Assembly: GCF_025643595.1 (NCBI RefSeq)
Contig: NZ_CP102826.1
Span: 4,216,001 to 4,280,000 of the forward strand
DNA: 64,000 nt
Source of the DNA: Saccharopolyspora rosea
Lineage (GTDB): Bacteria; Actinomycetota; Actinomycetes; Mycobacteriales; Pseudonocardiaceae
Direction of reading: 5' to 3'
In this document: piece after piece, positions 54,849-62,983 of the stretch
Layout of the letters: every line of letters starts with the position of its first letter
Numbering within the stretch: the first letter of the stretch is position 1
Program-made: the position numbers and the translations under genes
The notes under the pieces: generated by a model
Database searches by the model: none
Seen by the model: the letters and a program-made list of their open reading frames with translations, nothing else
Told to the model about the DNA's origin: nothing

Positions 54849-55733
54849 ATGAAGAACGAAGTGATCATCACCGCCGCCCTCACCGGTGCCGGCGACACCA
54901 CGGGCAAGAGCGAGTTCGTCCCGGTCACCCCGGAGCAGATCGCCAAGGACGCCGTGGACGCCTACAACGCCGGCGCCGCCGTGGTGCACATCCACGTCCG
55001 CAACGTCGAGACCGGCCAGGGCTCCCGCGACGTCGCGCTCTACCGCGAGGTGGTGGAGCGGATCAAGGACACCGGCATCGACGTCGTCATCAACCTCACC
55101 GCCGGGATGGGCGGCGACCTGGTGATCGACCAGGACGACCCGCTCAAGCCGGTCGACGGCACCGACCTGGTCAACGGGCTGGAGCGGCTGCCGCACGTCG
55201 AGGAGCTGCTGCCGGACATCTGCACGCTGGACTGCGGATCGCTGAACTTCGGCAACGGCAGCCAGCTCTACATCTCCACGCCGGACATGATGCGCGCGGG
55301 CGCCCGGCGCATCCAGGAACTCGGCGTCAAGCCGGAGCTGGAGATCTTCGACACCGGCAACCTGTGGTTCGCCAACCAGATGATCGACGAGGGCCTGATC
55401 GACGCCCCGCCGCTGTTCCAGCTGTGCTCGGGCATCCCGTGGGGCGCCCCGCCGGACCCGGGTCTGCTGCAGGCCCAGGTGAACATGCTGCCCGAGGGCG
55501 CGAACTGGGCCAGCTTCGCCATCGGCCGCAACCAGCTGCGGTGGGTGGGCCTGACCGCCGCGCTCGGCGGCAACGTCCGGGTCGGCCTGGAGGACAACCT
55601 GTACCTGAGCAAGGGCGTCAAGGCCAGCAACGCCCAGCTCGTGGAGCGCGCGGTGACGATCGTCGAGGCGATGGGCGGCAAGATCGCCACGCCGGAGACC
55701 GCACGCGCCGAACTCGGCCTGACCAAGCGTTGA
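54849..55733 (+). CDS. Beta-keto acid cleavage enzyme, 3-dehydrocarnitine type
   Basis: A 294-residue BKACE (DUF849) protein with the metal-binding HIHVRN motif, [10 protein letters not shown] and [33 protein letters not shown] enzymes join a beta-keto acid and acetyl-CoA to give a CoA ester and acetoacetate. Next to carnitine dehydrogenase and a thioesterase, the substrate is most likely 3-dehydrocarnitine, giving betainyl-CoA and acetoacetate. ATG 54849 follows GAAGGGAG by seven bases. Its stop overlaps an ATG of the next frame. Confidence 0.88.
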   Translation: MKNEVIITAALTGAGDTTGKSEFVPVTPEQIAKDAVDAYNAGAAVVHIHVRNVETGQGSRDVALYREVVERIKDTGIDVVINLTAGMGGDLVIDQDDPLKPVDGTDLVNGLERLPHVEELLPDICTLDCGSLNFGNGSQLYISTPDMMRAGARRIQELGVKPELEIFDTGNLWFANQMIDEGLIDAPPLFQLCSGIPWGAPPDPGLLQAQVNMLPEGANWASFAIGRNQLRWVGLTAALGGNVRVGLEDNLYLSKGVKASNAQLVERAVTIVEAMGGKIATPETARAELGLTKR

Positions 55734-55750
55734 TGAAGGGACGCACCGAG

Positions 55751-56713
55751 GTGAACGAGCACACTCCCGCACCCGAGGCGGTCCGGCGGGTCGCCTGCAT
55801 CGGAGCCGGCGTGATCGGCGGCGGCTGGGTCGCGCACTTCCTGGCGCGCGGCTACCAGGTGATCGCCTGGGACCCGGCCGAGGGCTTCGAGGACAAGCTG
55901 CGGCGCCTGATCGACGCCGCGTGGCCCGCGCTGACCGAGCTGGGCCTGGCCGAGGGCGCCTCCACCGACAACCTGGTGATCGCGGCGACCCTGGAAGAGG
56001 CGGTCGCCGACGCCGAGTTCGTCCAGGAGAGCGCTCCCGAGGACCTGGCGCTCAAGCAGGACCTGCTGGCGCGCATCGACGCGGCGACCCCGGCCGGCGT
56101 CGTGGTGTCCTCGTCGACCTCCGGCTACGGCATGACCGAGATGCAGCGCGACTGCCCGACACCGCAGCGGCTGGTCGTCGGCCACCCGTTCAACCCGCCG
56201 TACCTGATCCCGCTGGTCGAGGTCGTCGGCGGCGAGCGGACCGAGCAGTGGGCCGTCGAGTGGGCCTCGCGGTTCTTCGAGGTCGCGGGCAAGTCGGTCA
56301 TCACCATGGACCGCGAGGTGCCGGGCTTCATCGCCAACCGCCTGCAGGAGGCGATCTGGCGCGAGGCGCTGCACATGGTCGCCAACGGCGAGGCCACGCC
56401 CGCGCAGATCGACGCCTCGATCACCGAGGGCCCGGGGCTGCGCTGGCCGCTGCTCGGCCCGTGCCTGACGTTCCACCTGGCGGGCGGCGAGGGCGGCATG
56501 GCGCACATGCTGGACCACTTCGGTCCGTCGCTGAAGTCGCCGTGGACCCGGTTGGAGGCCCCGGAGCTGACCGACGAGCTGCGCGACGCGATGGTCAAGG
56601 GCTGCGAGGAGGCGTCCGACGGCCGCAGCATCGCCGACCTGGTCGCCGACCGGGACCGCGCCGTGATCGCGGTGATGCGCGCGATCGACGGCGTCCGGAA
56701 GGGCCGGTCGTGA
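55751..56713 (+). CDS. lcdH: L-carnitine dehydrogenase
   Basis: A 320-residue member of the 3-hydroxyacyl-CoA dehydrogenase superfamily: N-terminal NAD domain (CIGAGVIGGGWVAHFLARG), catalytic-region HPFNPPYLIPLVEVVGG, and a C-terminal helical domain. The length and context (BKACE before, hotdog thioesterase after) identify carnitine dehydrogenase, which oxidises L-carnitine to 3-dehydrocarnitine. In many bacteria it is fused to the thioesterase; here they are separate. GTG 55751 has AAGGGA upstream; ATG 55733 overlapping the previous stop is the alternative. Confidence 0.87.
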   Translation: MNEHTPAPEAVRRVACIGAGVIGGGWVAHFLARGYQVIAWDPAEGFEDKLRRLIDAAWPALTELGLAEGASTDNLVIAATLEEAVADAEFVQESAPEDLALKQDLLARIDAATPAGVVVSSSTSGYGMTEMQRDCPTPQRLVVGHPFNPPYLIPLVEVVGGERTEQWAVEWASRFFEVAGKSVITMDREVPGFIANRLQEAIWREALHMVANGEATPAQIDASITEGPGLRWPLLGPCLTFHLAGGEGGMAHMLDHFGPSLKSPWTRLEAPELTDELRDAMVKGCEEASDGRSIADLVADRDRAVIAVMRAIDGVRKGRS

Positions 56714-57150
56714 GCGGCATCGAGGAGTTCCGGCAACACGTCCGTCCAGAGTGGATCGACTACAACGGCCACCTCAGCGAGGCGTACTACGTGCTGGTGT
56801 TCGGGTTCGCCACCGACGCGGTGATGGACCAGATCGGTCTCGACGAGACGTACCGCCGCGACACCGGCTGCTCGCTGTACACCGTGGAGGCGCACGTCCG
56901 CTACCTGCGCGAGGTCGCGCCCGACTCGGAGCTCGTGGTGACCAGCCGGATCGTCGGCACCGGTGCGAAGAAGTTGCGGCTGTGCCACGAGATGGCCGTG
57001 GACGGCGAGCTGGTGGCCACCGAGGAGATCATGGCGTTGCACGTGGACGGCGAGCAGGGCCGCACCGCGCCGTTCCCGGACGCGGTGGCCGACCGGATCA
57101 CCGCGCTGGCCGAGGAACCGCCGGACTACGCCGGCCGCGCCATCGGCTGA
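56710..57150 (+). CDS. Hotdog thioesterase, betainyl-CoA type
   Basis: A 146-residue single hotdog-fold thioesterase with the 4HBT-like motif DYNGHLSEAYYVLVFG near residue 17. In this operon it would release glycine betaine from betainyl-CoA, completing carnitine to betaine plus acetoacetate. GTG overlaps the dehydrogenase stop (GTGA), so it is translated with it. Confidence 0.85.
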   Translation: MSGIEEFRQHVRPEWIDYNGHLSEAYYVLVFGFATDAVMDQIGLDETYRRDTGCSLYTVEAHVRYLREVAPDSELVVTSRIVGTGAKKLRLCHEMAVDGELVATEEIMALHVDGEQGRTAPFPDAVADRITALAEEPPDYAGRAIG

Positions 57151-57201
57151 CCCGGGGCCGGCGCGGTCCACGAGGGCGGACCGCGCCGGCTCCGGCGGCG
57201 T

Positions 57202-57207
57202 AGGGTG
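57202..57207 (+). promoter_or_regulatory. -10-like TAGGGT before the small acidic gene
   Basis: TAGGGT lies 34 bases before the ATG at 57242; a GGAGGAG ribosome-binding site follows. Confidence 0.4.
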
Positions 57208-57241
57208 GGACACGACCCGGCAGCACGCGTGGAGGAGCCCG

Positions 57242-57409
57242 ATGAACCCCGAGACCCCCGAAGCCGACGCCGTCGAGCAGGCCCGCCAGGAGGTCCCCGA
57301 GGAGGAGACTCCGGTTCCGCCGGAGGTGCCCTTCGACGCCGACCCGGCCGATCTGGTCGACCAGTACCGCGAGATCCCCACCGACGACGACTTCTACGAG
57401 CACGACTGA
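57242..57409 (+). CDS. Small acidic hypothetical protein
   Basis: A 55-residue protein composed largely of Glu, Asp and Pro (MNPETPEADAVEQARQEVPE... ending REIPTDDDFYEHD), likely disordered. The ribosome-binding site GGAGGAG at four bases from the ATG is excellent, so expression is credible. It has no recognisable family. It sits downstream of the carnitine genes but with its own promoter-like element, and is convergent with the FAD oxidase. Confidence 0.65.
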   Translation: MNPETPEADAVEQARQEVPEEETPVPPEVPFDADPADLVDQYREIPTDDDFYEHD

Positions 57410-57419
57410 GCCGGCTCAG
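57406..57419. repeat. 14-bp palindrome spanning two convergent stop codons
   Basis: CTGAGCCGGCTCAG contains the TGA of the small acidic gene and, on the other strand, the TGA of the FAD oxidase. A minimal shared terminator is possible, though the loop is too tight for a good hairpin. Confidence 0.4.
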
Positions 57420-58795
57420 CCGTCCGGGAGGACCCGTCCCGGGTTGAGGATGCCGTGCGGGTCGAGCGCGTTCTTGATCTGCCGCTGCGCCCACAGCGCG
57501 GCCGGGTCGAGTTCGCGGCCCAGCCACCGGCGCTTGAGGTGGCCGACGCCGTGCTCACCGGTGATGGTGCCGCCCAGTTCCAGTCCGAGCGCCATGATGT
57601 CGTCGAAGGCCCGCTGGGCGCGTGCGCTCTCGTCCGGGTCGTCGGCGTCGAACGCGACCACCGGGTGCATGTTGCCGTCACCGGCGTGCCCGGCGCACAA
57701 CACCTGGACGCGCTGCTCCTCGGCGATGCGTTCCAGACCCGTCACGAGGTCGACGAGCCGGCCGCGGGGCACGCACACGTCGTCGATCAGCAGCGCGCCG
57801 AGGTGTTCCTGGGAGTCGCCGATCAGCCGGCGCGCCTGCATGAGCATCTCCCCCTCGACCGGGTCGTCGGCGACGACGACCTCGGTGGCGCGGAAGGAGC
57901 GGGCGACCCGTTCGAAGGCCGCGAGGTCGTCGGGCGCGGCGTCGCCGCGGTCGGACTGCGCGATGAGCATGCCGGCGGTCCCGTCCGGGAAACCCAGGTC
58001 GGCGACCCGCTGCACGCAGCGCACCGTCGGTTCGTCCATGAACTCCAGCACCGACGGCCGGTAGCCCTCCCCGAGGTACCCGGCCACGGTCCCGGCGGCG
58101 TCGGCGACGGTCGGGAAGAACGCCACCGCCGTCAACGGCCGCGCCGAGGCGGGCCGCAGCGCGACGGTGACCTCGGTGACCACGCCGAGCGTGCCCTCGG
58201 AGCCGACGATCAGGCGGGCCAGGTCGTACCCGGCGACCCCCTTGGCGGTGCGCCGCCCGGTGCGCATCACCCGGCCGTCGGCGAGCACCACCTCCAGCTC
58301 CCGCACGAAGTCGCCGGTCACGCCGTACTTCACGCAGCACATGCCGCCCGCGTTGGTCGCCACGTTGCCGCCGATGGTGGACACGCTGCGGGAACCGGGA
58401 TCGGGCGGGTAGAACAGCCCCCGCTCGGCGGCGCGGGCGGCGAGCACCCCGTTGACCACGCCCGGCTGGACCACGGCGAGCTGCTCGTCGACGTCGATGT
58501 CGAGGATGCGGTCCATCTTCTCCACCGACAGCAGCACGCAGCCGTCGACGGCGTTGGCTCCGCCGGACAACCCGGAGCGCGCGCCCTGCGGGACCACCGG
58601 CACGCGGTGCTCGTCCGCCCAGCGCAGCGTCGTCGCGACGTCCTCTGTGGACCGGGCGCGGACCAGCACCGAGGGGGTGCCCGCCGGGCAGAAGGTCGCC
58701 CGGTCCCGGCGGTGCGCCTCCAGCACGTCGACGTCGTCGAACACGCTGCCCTCCGGCAGCAGCTCCCGCAGCGGGTGCACGCCTGTGGTCGTCAT
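57416..58795 (-). CDS. FAD-linked 2-hydroxyacid oxidase/dehydrogenase (GlcD type)
   Basis: A 459-residue FAD enzyme with the PCMH-type FAD-binding domain (about 40-220; PQGARSGLSGGANA, GSRSVSTIGGNVATNAGG, GVAGYDLARLIVGSEGTLGV) and the C-terminal oxidase domain with the His-rich CAGHAGDGNMHPVV and TGEHGVGHLKRRWL. It oxidises glycolate, D-lactate or a similar 2-hydroxyacid. No GlcE/GlcF partners are adjacent. ATG 58795 has GGAG five bases upstream; an upstream start adds nine residues. Confidence 0.88.
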   Translation of the reverse strand: MTTTGVHPLRELLPEGSVFDDVDVLEAHRRDRATFCPAGTPSVLVRARSTEDVATTLRWADEHRVPVVPQGARSGLSGGANAVDGCVLLSVEKMDRILDIDVDEQLAVVQPGVVNGVLAARAAERGLFYPPDPGSRSVSTIGGNVATNAGGMCCVKYGVTGDFVRELEVVLADGRVMRTGRRTAKGVAGYDLARLIVGSEGTLGVVTEVTVALRPASARPLTAVAFFPTVADAAGTVAGYLGEGYRPSVLEFMDEPTVRCVQRVADLGFPDGTAGMLIAQSDRGDAAPDDLAAFERVARSFRATEVVVADDPVEGEMLMQARRLIGDSQEHLGALLIDDVCVPRGRLVDLVTGLERIAEEQRVQVLCAGHAGDGNMHPVVAFDADDPDESARAQRAFDDIMALGLELGGTITGEHGVGHLKRRWLGRELDPAALWAQRQIKNALDPHGILNPGRVLPDG

Positions 58796-58932
58796 GCTCA
58801 CTCCGGCTTCGGTCTGGGCCACCCGGACGGGTGGAATGGTCCGACCGGAAACCTATCCCGCCCGAGGCCGGTTTCCCAGAGCGCGGACGGCACCGGAACC
58901 GACCTGGAACGATCCGGACGTCCAGAGTGGAC

Positions 58933-59868
58933 TCACACCGGCCAGAGGCCGAACATCTCGGCGAAGCCCTCGCGCCAGCTCGGCCAGGCGGGTCGCCAGC
59001 CCAGCTCCTCGCGGATCCGGAAGTTGGTGGCGGCGCGCTGCTCGGTGAGCTGGTGCACGGTGAGCGCGTCCAGCTGCGCCCGCGCCTTGTCGAGGCTCAG
59101 CGTCACCGGAGCCGGTCCGCCCGCCATGCGCGCGTAGGCGGGCAGCCACTCGGCGCACTCCGCCGGCTCGTTGTCGACCACGTTGTAGGTACCGGTGACC
59201 TCCTGGTCCAGCACCTCGACCAGCGCCTGCGCGGCGTCGTCGACGTGCGTGAACGAGGTGAGCCCGACCCCGTCCTCGACCAGCGGCAGGGCGCTGCCGC
59301 GCACCTGCTCGTGCACGGCGCCGCCGGGCGCGAACCGCGTCCCCGGTCCGTACAGCGAGCCGTACCGCAGCACCGCGCCCGCCACGTCGGGGCGACCGAG
59401 CACCGCCTGCTCGGCGACGGAGAGCGAGCGCACCACCTCGCCCCAGACCCCCGTCGCGTCCGTCCACAGTGGAGCCGACTCGTCGAGCACCTCGCGCCCG
59501 CAGGGCCGGTAGGCACCGGTGCTGCTCTGCGCGACCACCCGCCGGGCACCGGCCGCGGTCGCGGCGGCGACCAGGTCGGCCGTCTCGCGACCGCGCCGCG
59601 CGCAGCCGCGCAGCACCTCGCCGTCCCCGGCGGCGAGGTCGGCCGCGAGGTCCACCAGGGCATCGGGAGCGGCGTCGCGGACCGCCGAGCGCAGCGCCCG
59701 CGCGTCGTCCGGCTCGGCCACCACCACCTCGTCGACCCGATCGGGGTCGACGAAATCACCCGGTCCGCCGACCAGCGCCGTCACGTGGTGACCGCGTTCC
59801 CGCAGCCGCGCGAGCAGCGGGCCACCGACCACCCGGGACGCCCCGGCGACGACGACACGCAAGGTCAC
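58933..59868 (-). CDS. NAD-dependent epimerase/dehydratase-like protein, degenerate active site
   Basis: A 311-residue extended SDR. The N-terminal Rossmann motif is altered (VVAGASRVVGGPLL), and where the catalytic YxxxK should follow the STGAYRPCG segment the sequence reads VWGEVVRSLSVAEQAVL, with Trp for Tyr and no Lys at the expected position. RYGSLYGPG and FTHVDDAAQALVEVL confirm the family. It may bind nucleotide or act as a non-catalytic regulator. GTG 59868 has GGAGG five bases upstream. Confidence 0.75.
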   Translation of the reverse strand: MTLRVVVAGASRVVGGPLLARLRERGHHVTALVGGPGDFVDPDRVDEVVVAEPDDARALRSAVRDAAPDALVDLAADLAAGDGEVLRGCARRGRETADLVAAATAAGARRVVAQSSTGAYRPCGREVLDESAPLWTDATGVWGEVVRSLSVAEQAVLGRPDVAGAVLRYGSLYGPGTRFAPGGAVHEQVRGSALPLVEDGVGLTSFTHVDDAAQALVEVLDQEVTGTYNVVDNEPAECAEWLPAYARMAGGPAPVTLSLDKARAQLDALTVHQLTEQRAATNFRIREELGWRPAWPSWREGFAEMFGLWPV

Positions 59869-60010
59869 CTCGACCTCCACCGCGTCCGACAACAGCGGCC
59901 TGGAAGCCTACCCGGGCAGTTGTCACCGTGAAGAGTGAAAGTCAACGGTTCGGAAACGACGCCGGGGCGGCGGGCATCACGCCCGCCGCCCCGGCAGTGC
60001 CGTGCTCGGC

Positions 60011-60214
60011 TCAGATGGTGCGGATCTGAGCCGCCTGCGGCCCCTTCGGGCCCTGAGCGATCTCGAACTCCACCCGCTGGTTCTCGTCCAGCGTGCGGAA
60101 ACCGGTGGCGTCGATCGCGGAGTAGTGGGCGAAGACGTCGGCGCCGCCGCCGTCCGGGGTGATGAACCCGTAGCCCTTCTCCGCGTTGAACCACTTGACG
60201 GTACCGGTAGCCAT
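60011..60214 (-). CDS. cspA: Cold-shock protein, CspA family
   Basis: A 67-residue cold-shock domain with both RNA-binding motifs: KGYGFI (RNP1) and DVFAHYSAI (RNP2-like). It binds single-stranded RNA/DNA as an RNA chaperone. The ATG follows AGGAGA by eight bases. A promoter about 160 bases upstream would give a long leader with a strong hairpin. Confidence 0.95.
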   Translation of the reverse strand: MATGTVKWFNAEKGYGFITPDGGGADVFAHYSAIDATGFRTLDENQRVEFEIAQGPKGPQAAQIRTI

Positions 60215-60308
60215 TCTTGCTTTCTCCTGTTTCGTGTGGCCAGGGTCAACACTGCGCAGACCCCAAGTCGCCGAGATGATCACCCCGGGCCGAACGGCCT
60301 CCGGCACG

Positions 60309-60338
60309 AAAAAGTGCCTGCGTTCTGGCAGGCACTTT
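60309..60338 (-). terminator. Terminator-like hairpin in the cspA leader
   Basis: AAAGTGCCTG (60311-60320) and CAGGCACTTT (60329-60338) form a perfect 10-bp stem with an eight-base loop. On the minus strand TTTTT continues after the stem. It may end the upstream dehydrogenase transcript or, because a cspA promoter lies upstream of it, act as an attenuator. Confidence 0.8.
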
Positions 60339-60374
60339 CCAGTACTGCTGGGAACCAAAACTGCAACTACGGCA

Positions 60375-60403
60375 ACGCTAGCACTCCCACACCGGGTTGT
60401 CAC
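60375..60403 (-). promoter_or_regulatory. Candidate cspA promoter
   Basis: On the minus strand GTGACA (60403-60398) is followed by 17 bases and TAGCGT (60380-60375). Transcription would start near 60368, leaving a leader of about 150 bases before cspA that contains the hairpin. Confidence 0.5.
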
Positions 60404-60465
60404 ACGTTCACCCGGCCGTGTCGGGCGGGACAATTCCACCGGAAATCACCCCGCCCGACCCGTGG

Positions 60466-61659
60466 TCACGGAATGCTGAGCAGCGTGCGCCCCTCGGCTT
60501 CGGCGACGCGGTTGAGCTCGGTCTGGTCGTCGGCCAGCCGCAGCGCCGCCCGCCGCGGGGTGACGCCCTCGGCGTCCCAGGCGGCCAACAGCGGGGGGAT
60601 CTTGGCCAGCATCTCCTCGCGCAGCACCTGGAACGAGCGGACCGGGTCGGCGTCCACGCGGCCGAGCAGCAGCCACCACGCCCACGCCGCGGCGCCCGCG
60701 TTGGCGACGAAGTCCGGGATCACCGGGATGCCGCGGGCGGCCAGCAGCTCCTCGGCGTCCTCGGTCACCGGGGTGTTGGCGGCCTCCACGATCACCTTGG
60801 CCGCCACGTGCGGGACCTGCTCGGCGGTGATCGCGAAGGACACCGCGGCCGGGATGAGCACGTCGACGTCGGCCGAGAGCACCGCCTCCCGCGGCAGCCG
60901 CCGCACGTGCTCGGGGACCTGCGACCGGTCGATCTCGCCGAAGCGGTCCCGGGCGTCCAGCAGCGCGGGCACGTCCAGGCCGTCGGGGTCGTACAGGGTG
61001 CCCTTGGCGTCCGCCACGGCGACGACCTTGGCCCCGGCCTCGTGCAGGTAGTACGCGGCGCCGCCGCCCATCGTGCCCACGCCCTGGACCGCGACCGCGG
61101 TCCGGTCCGGCGCCCAGTCGCGCGCGTGCAGCACGCCCAGGCAGCACTGGGCGACCCCGTAGCCGCCGACCACGTCGCCGAGCAGCAGACCGCCCGGCAC
61201 CGGCGAGTTCAGCCCGGCCCGCACCCGGAGCAGCGTGTGCTCCACGTCCGGGGCCCGGCGGATCGCCGCGTGGTAGGACTGGTGCAGCCCGAGGTCGGCG
61301 AAGACCTCGTCGATCAGCTGCTGCGGGACGCCCAGGTCCTCGGCGGTCACCCAGTGGGCGTCCACCCACGGGCGCATCGCGGCGATGAACCGGCGCAGCA
61401 CCTCGGGTGCTCGCGGGTCCTTCGGATCGCAGTCGATGCCGCCCTTGGCGCCGCCGACCGGAAGGCCGAACACGGCGGTCTTGCGGGCCATCCCCAGTGC
61501 CAACGCCTCCACCTCGGCCAGCGTGCAGCCGACCCGCATCCGGGTCCCGCCGGTGGCGAGACCGGACACCAGGCTGTGCACGACCAGGTAGCCGCGCTTG
61601 CCCGTCACCGGGTCTGTCCAGATCACCCTCATCTGCGGGTCGCGGTCGACGAGTGTCAC
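60466..61659 (-). CDS. Glu/Leu/Phe/Val dehydrogenase family enzyme
   Basis: A 397-residue amino acid dehydrogenase. The catalytic Lys is in PVGGAKGGIDCDP, the substrate-region ATGGTRMRVG precedes it, and the NAD motif VQGVGTMGGGAAY begins the second domain. Length and motifs fit leucine/valine dehydrogenases better than hexameric glutamate dehydrogenase, but substrate is uncertain. It would deaminate branched-chain amino acids to keto acids. GTG 61659 has GGGAGGAGG eight bases upstream. A 26-bp palindrome lies about 90 bases before it. Confidence 0.87.
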   Translation of the reverse strand: MTLVDRDPQMRVIWTDPVTGKRGYLVVHSLVSGLATGGTRMRVGCTLAEVEALALGMARKTAVFGLPVGGAKGGIDCDPKDPRAPEVLRRFIAAMRPWVDAHWVTAEDLGVPQQLIDEVFADLGLHQSYHAAIRRAPDVEHTLLRVRAGLNSPVPGGLLLGDVVGGYGVAQCCLGVLHARDWAPDRTAVAVQGVGTMGGGAAYYLHEAGAKVVAVADAKGTLYDPDGLDVPALLDARDRFGEIDRSQVPEHVRRLPREAVLSADVDVLIPAAVSFAITAEQVPHVAAKVIVEAANTPVTEDAEELLAARGIPVIPDFVANAGAAAWAWWLLLGRVDADPVRSFQVLREEMLAKIPPLLAAWDAEGVTPRRAALRLADDQTELNRVAEAEGRTLLSIP

Positions 61660-61745
61660 CGGCCGAACCTCCTCCCAGCTCGCATGCCGAGCACGGGCGC
61701 GCGTCGCCCGCGCGGGGTTAAGGGGAAAACAGGTTGAGCACACCT

Positions 61746-61771
61746 CGATCAGGTCGTCGACGACCTGATCG
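61746..61771. promoter_or_regulatory. 26-bp perfect palindrome
   Basis: CGATCAGGTCGTC is followed directly by its inverse GACGACCTGATCG. It lies about 90 bases before the dehydrogenase start. Perfect symmetry over 26 bp in a spacer is unlikely by chance and suggests a dimeric regulator site. Confidence 0.65.
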
Positions 61772-61933
61772 CCCGCGCTGCCCGCGGCAGCGACGGTGTT
61801 CGGTCAGCGATGTCGCAGCCAGAGCGACGACGAGGACATCCAACGCGCGGGACGCGGATGGCCGTGCTCGTGAGCCCGCATGGTCACCTCCGCGTCCGCC
61901 GGGAACGGCTCGAAGCTAAACGGCGCGGAGAAT

Positions 61934-61947
61934 GATTGTCAACAATC
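61934..61947. promoter_or_regulatory. Palindrome GATTGT-CA-ACAATC
   Basis: This TTGT-N2-ACAA symmetry is common in GntR/FadR-type operators. It lies in an AT-richer patch midway between the dehydrogenase and the gene at 62155; its target is unclear. Confidence 0.5.
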
Positions 61948-62154
61948 CGCAGATCGGACATGGCAGGCGTCAGCGGAACGGGTGGTCGCACCCGTCCGGG
62001 TAGCCCACGCGTCGGCCGTCGAAGATCATCCTTTCGGGGTCTTAAGATTCCGGGCGCGGCGGGCGAAGAGACGCCGCGACGATCTTGCAGGGGGCACGGC
62101 CGAACCTGGGCGGAACGGCTCCCGAGGTCCGCGTGCGACTGGGAGGATGCAGGC

Positions 62155-62973
62155 ATGAGCCAACCGGGATCCCACGACCGTCCAGCGAGCCTGGACCAGG
62201 CCGAGCAGCAGCAGCTCATCCAGGAGATCGGCCGGGTGATCGCGCAGGCCCTGCCCCCTGGCTGGCACGAGGTCAACGTCGAGTACCGGGCGCTCGGTGC
62301 CCACCACGAACTGGCCGCGCAACTGACCGCGCCCAACGGCACCGCCGTGCCGCTCGCACCGCCGCGGGAGGTGACCGGCCTGTTCGACCGGTTGCGGAAC
62401 GGCATGTACCAGCCGGACCGCGGCACCTGGGTCAGCGCCCTGTACCGGCTGAAGCGGCCCGGCAGCTACGCGGTCGACTTCAACGGCGACTACGAGCCCG
62501 CCTGGAAGAGCGCTCCCCCGCCCGAGGCGTACGCCGAGGAGCTGCGGCTGCACCCCAGGCCCGGGGCGTCGACCCCGGCGTGGCTGGCCGAGCGCGGCGG
62601 CGCGCCGGGGCTGCGGACCGCGGAGGTCTTCGACGGCAGCGGGCGGCCGATCACCGAGCGGCCCGCCGTGCGGCCCGAGGAGCGCGACCAGGTCGTGGAG
62701 TACCTGGAGCGCGCGCCGATCGTGCTCGCCGCGCGCAGCTACGACGCCGACCGGCTGGATCCCGAGGGCGCTGCGGCGGTGCCGATGACCTTCCACACCG
62801 ACGGCACCTGGATCTGGCCCGGCGCGGTGGGCTACTACCTGCGGTGGCACGACGTGGCGCCGCAGCCCGACCTGGTGGCGCACATCCGCGAGCGCGGGTT
62901 CCGGGTGCCGGAGATCGACGAGGCGACCCGCGACCGCGCGGTCGCGACGATCACCGGCGAGCCGGTGCGCTGA
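62155..62973 (+). CDS. Two-domain hypothetical protein (YezG/DUF600-like N-terminal half)
   Basis: A 272-residue soluble protein. The N-terminal half (about 20-140; GWHEVNVEYRALGAHHEL, LFDRLRNGMYQPDRGTW, GSYAVDFNGDYEPAW) has the pattern of the YezG/DUF600 immunity-type fold. The C-terminal half (about 150-272; VVEYLERAPIVLAARSYDADRLDP, MTFHTDGTWIWPGAVGYYL) recurs as a separate domain in actinobacterial proteins, often near polymorphic-toxin genes as I recall it. No toxin gene is adjacent. ATG 62155 has GGGAGG eight bases upstream. Function unknown. Confidence 0.6.
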   Translation: MSQPGSHDRPASLDQAEQQQLIQEIGRVIAQALPPGWHEVNVEYRALGAHHELAAQLTAPNGTAVPLAPPREVTGLFDRLRNGMYQPDRGTWVSALYRLKRPGSYAVDFNGDYEPAWKSAPPPEAYAEELRLHPRPGASTPAWLAERGGAPGLRTAEVFDGSGRPITERPAVRPEERDQVVEYLERAPIVLAARSYDADRLDPEGAAAVPMTFHTDGTWIWPGAVGYYLRWHDVAPQPDLVAHIRERGFRVPEIDEATRDRAVATITGEPVR

Positions 62974-62983
62974 CCGCGGGCCG

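Larger units (their letters stand above)
61660..62154. other. Divergent regulatory region with long palindromes
   Basis: About 495 bp without a convincing gene. It holds a 26-bp perfect palindrome (61746-61771), a 14-bp palindrome (61934-61947), and a TAAGAT -10-like element (62043-62048) facing the plus-strand gene at 62155. The frame before 62155 stays open upstream but loses coding character there. Confidence 0.6.

Noticed and set aside
58933..59868. Frameshift as explanation for the missing SDR active site
   Set aside because: The frame stays protein-like on both sides of the altered segment, with family motifs in order, so substitution rather than a sequencing error is the simpler reading.
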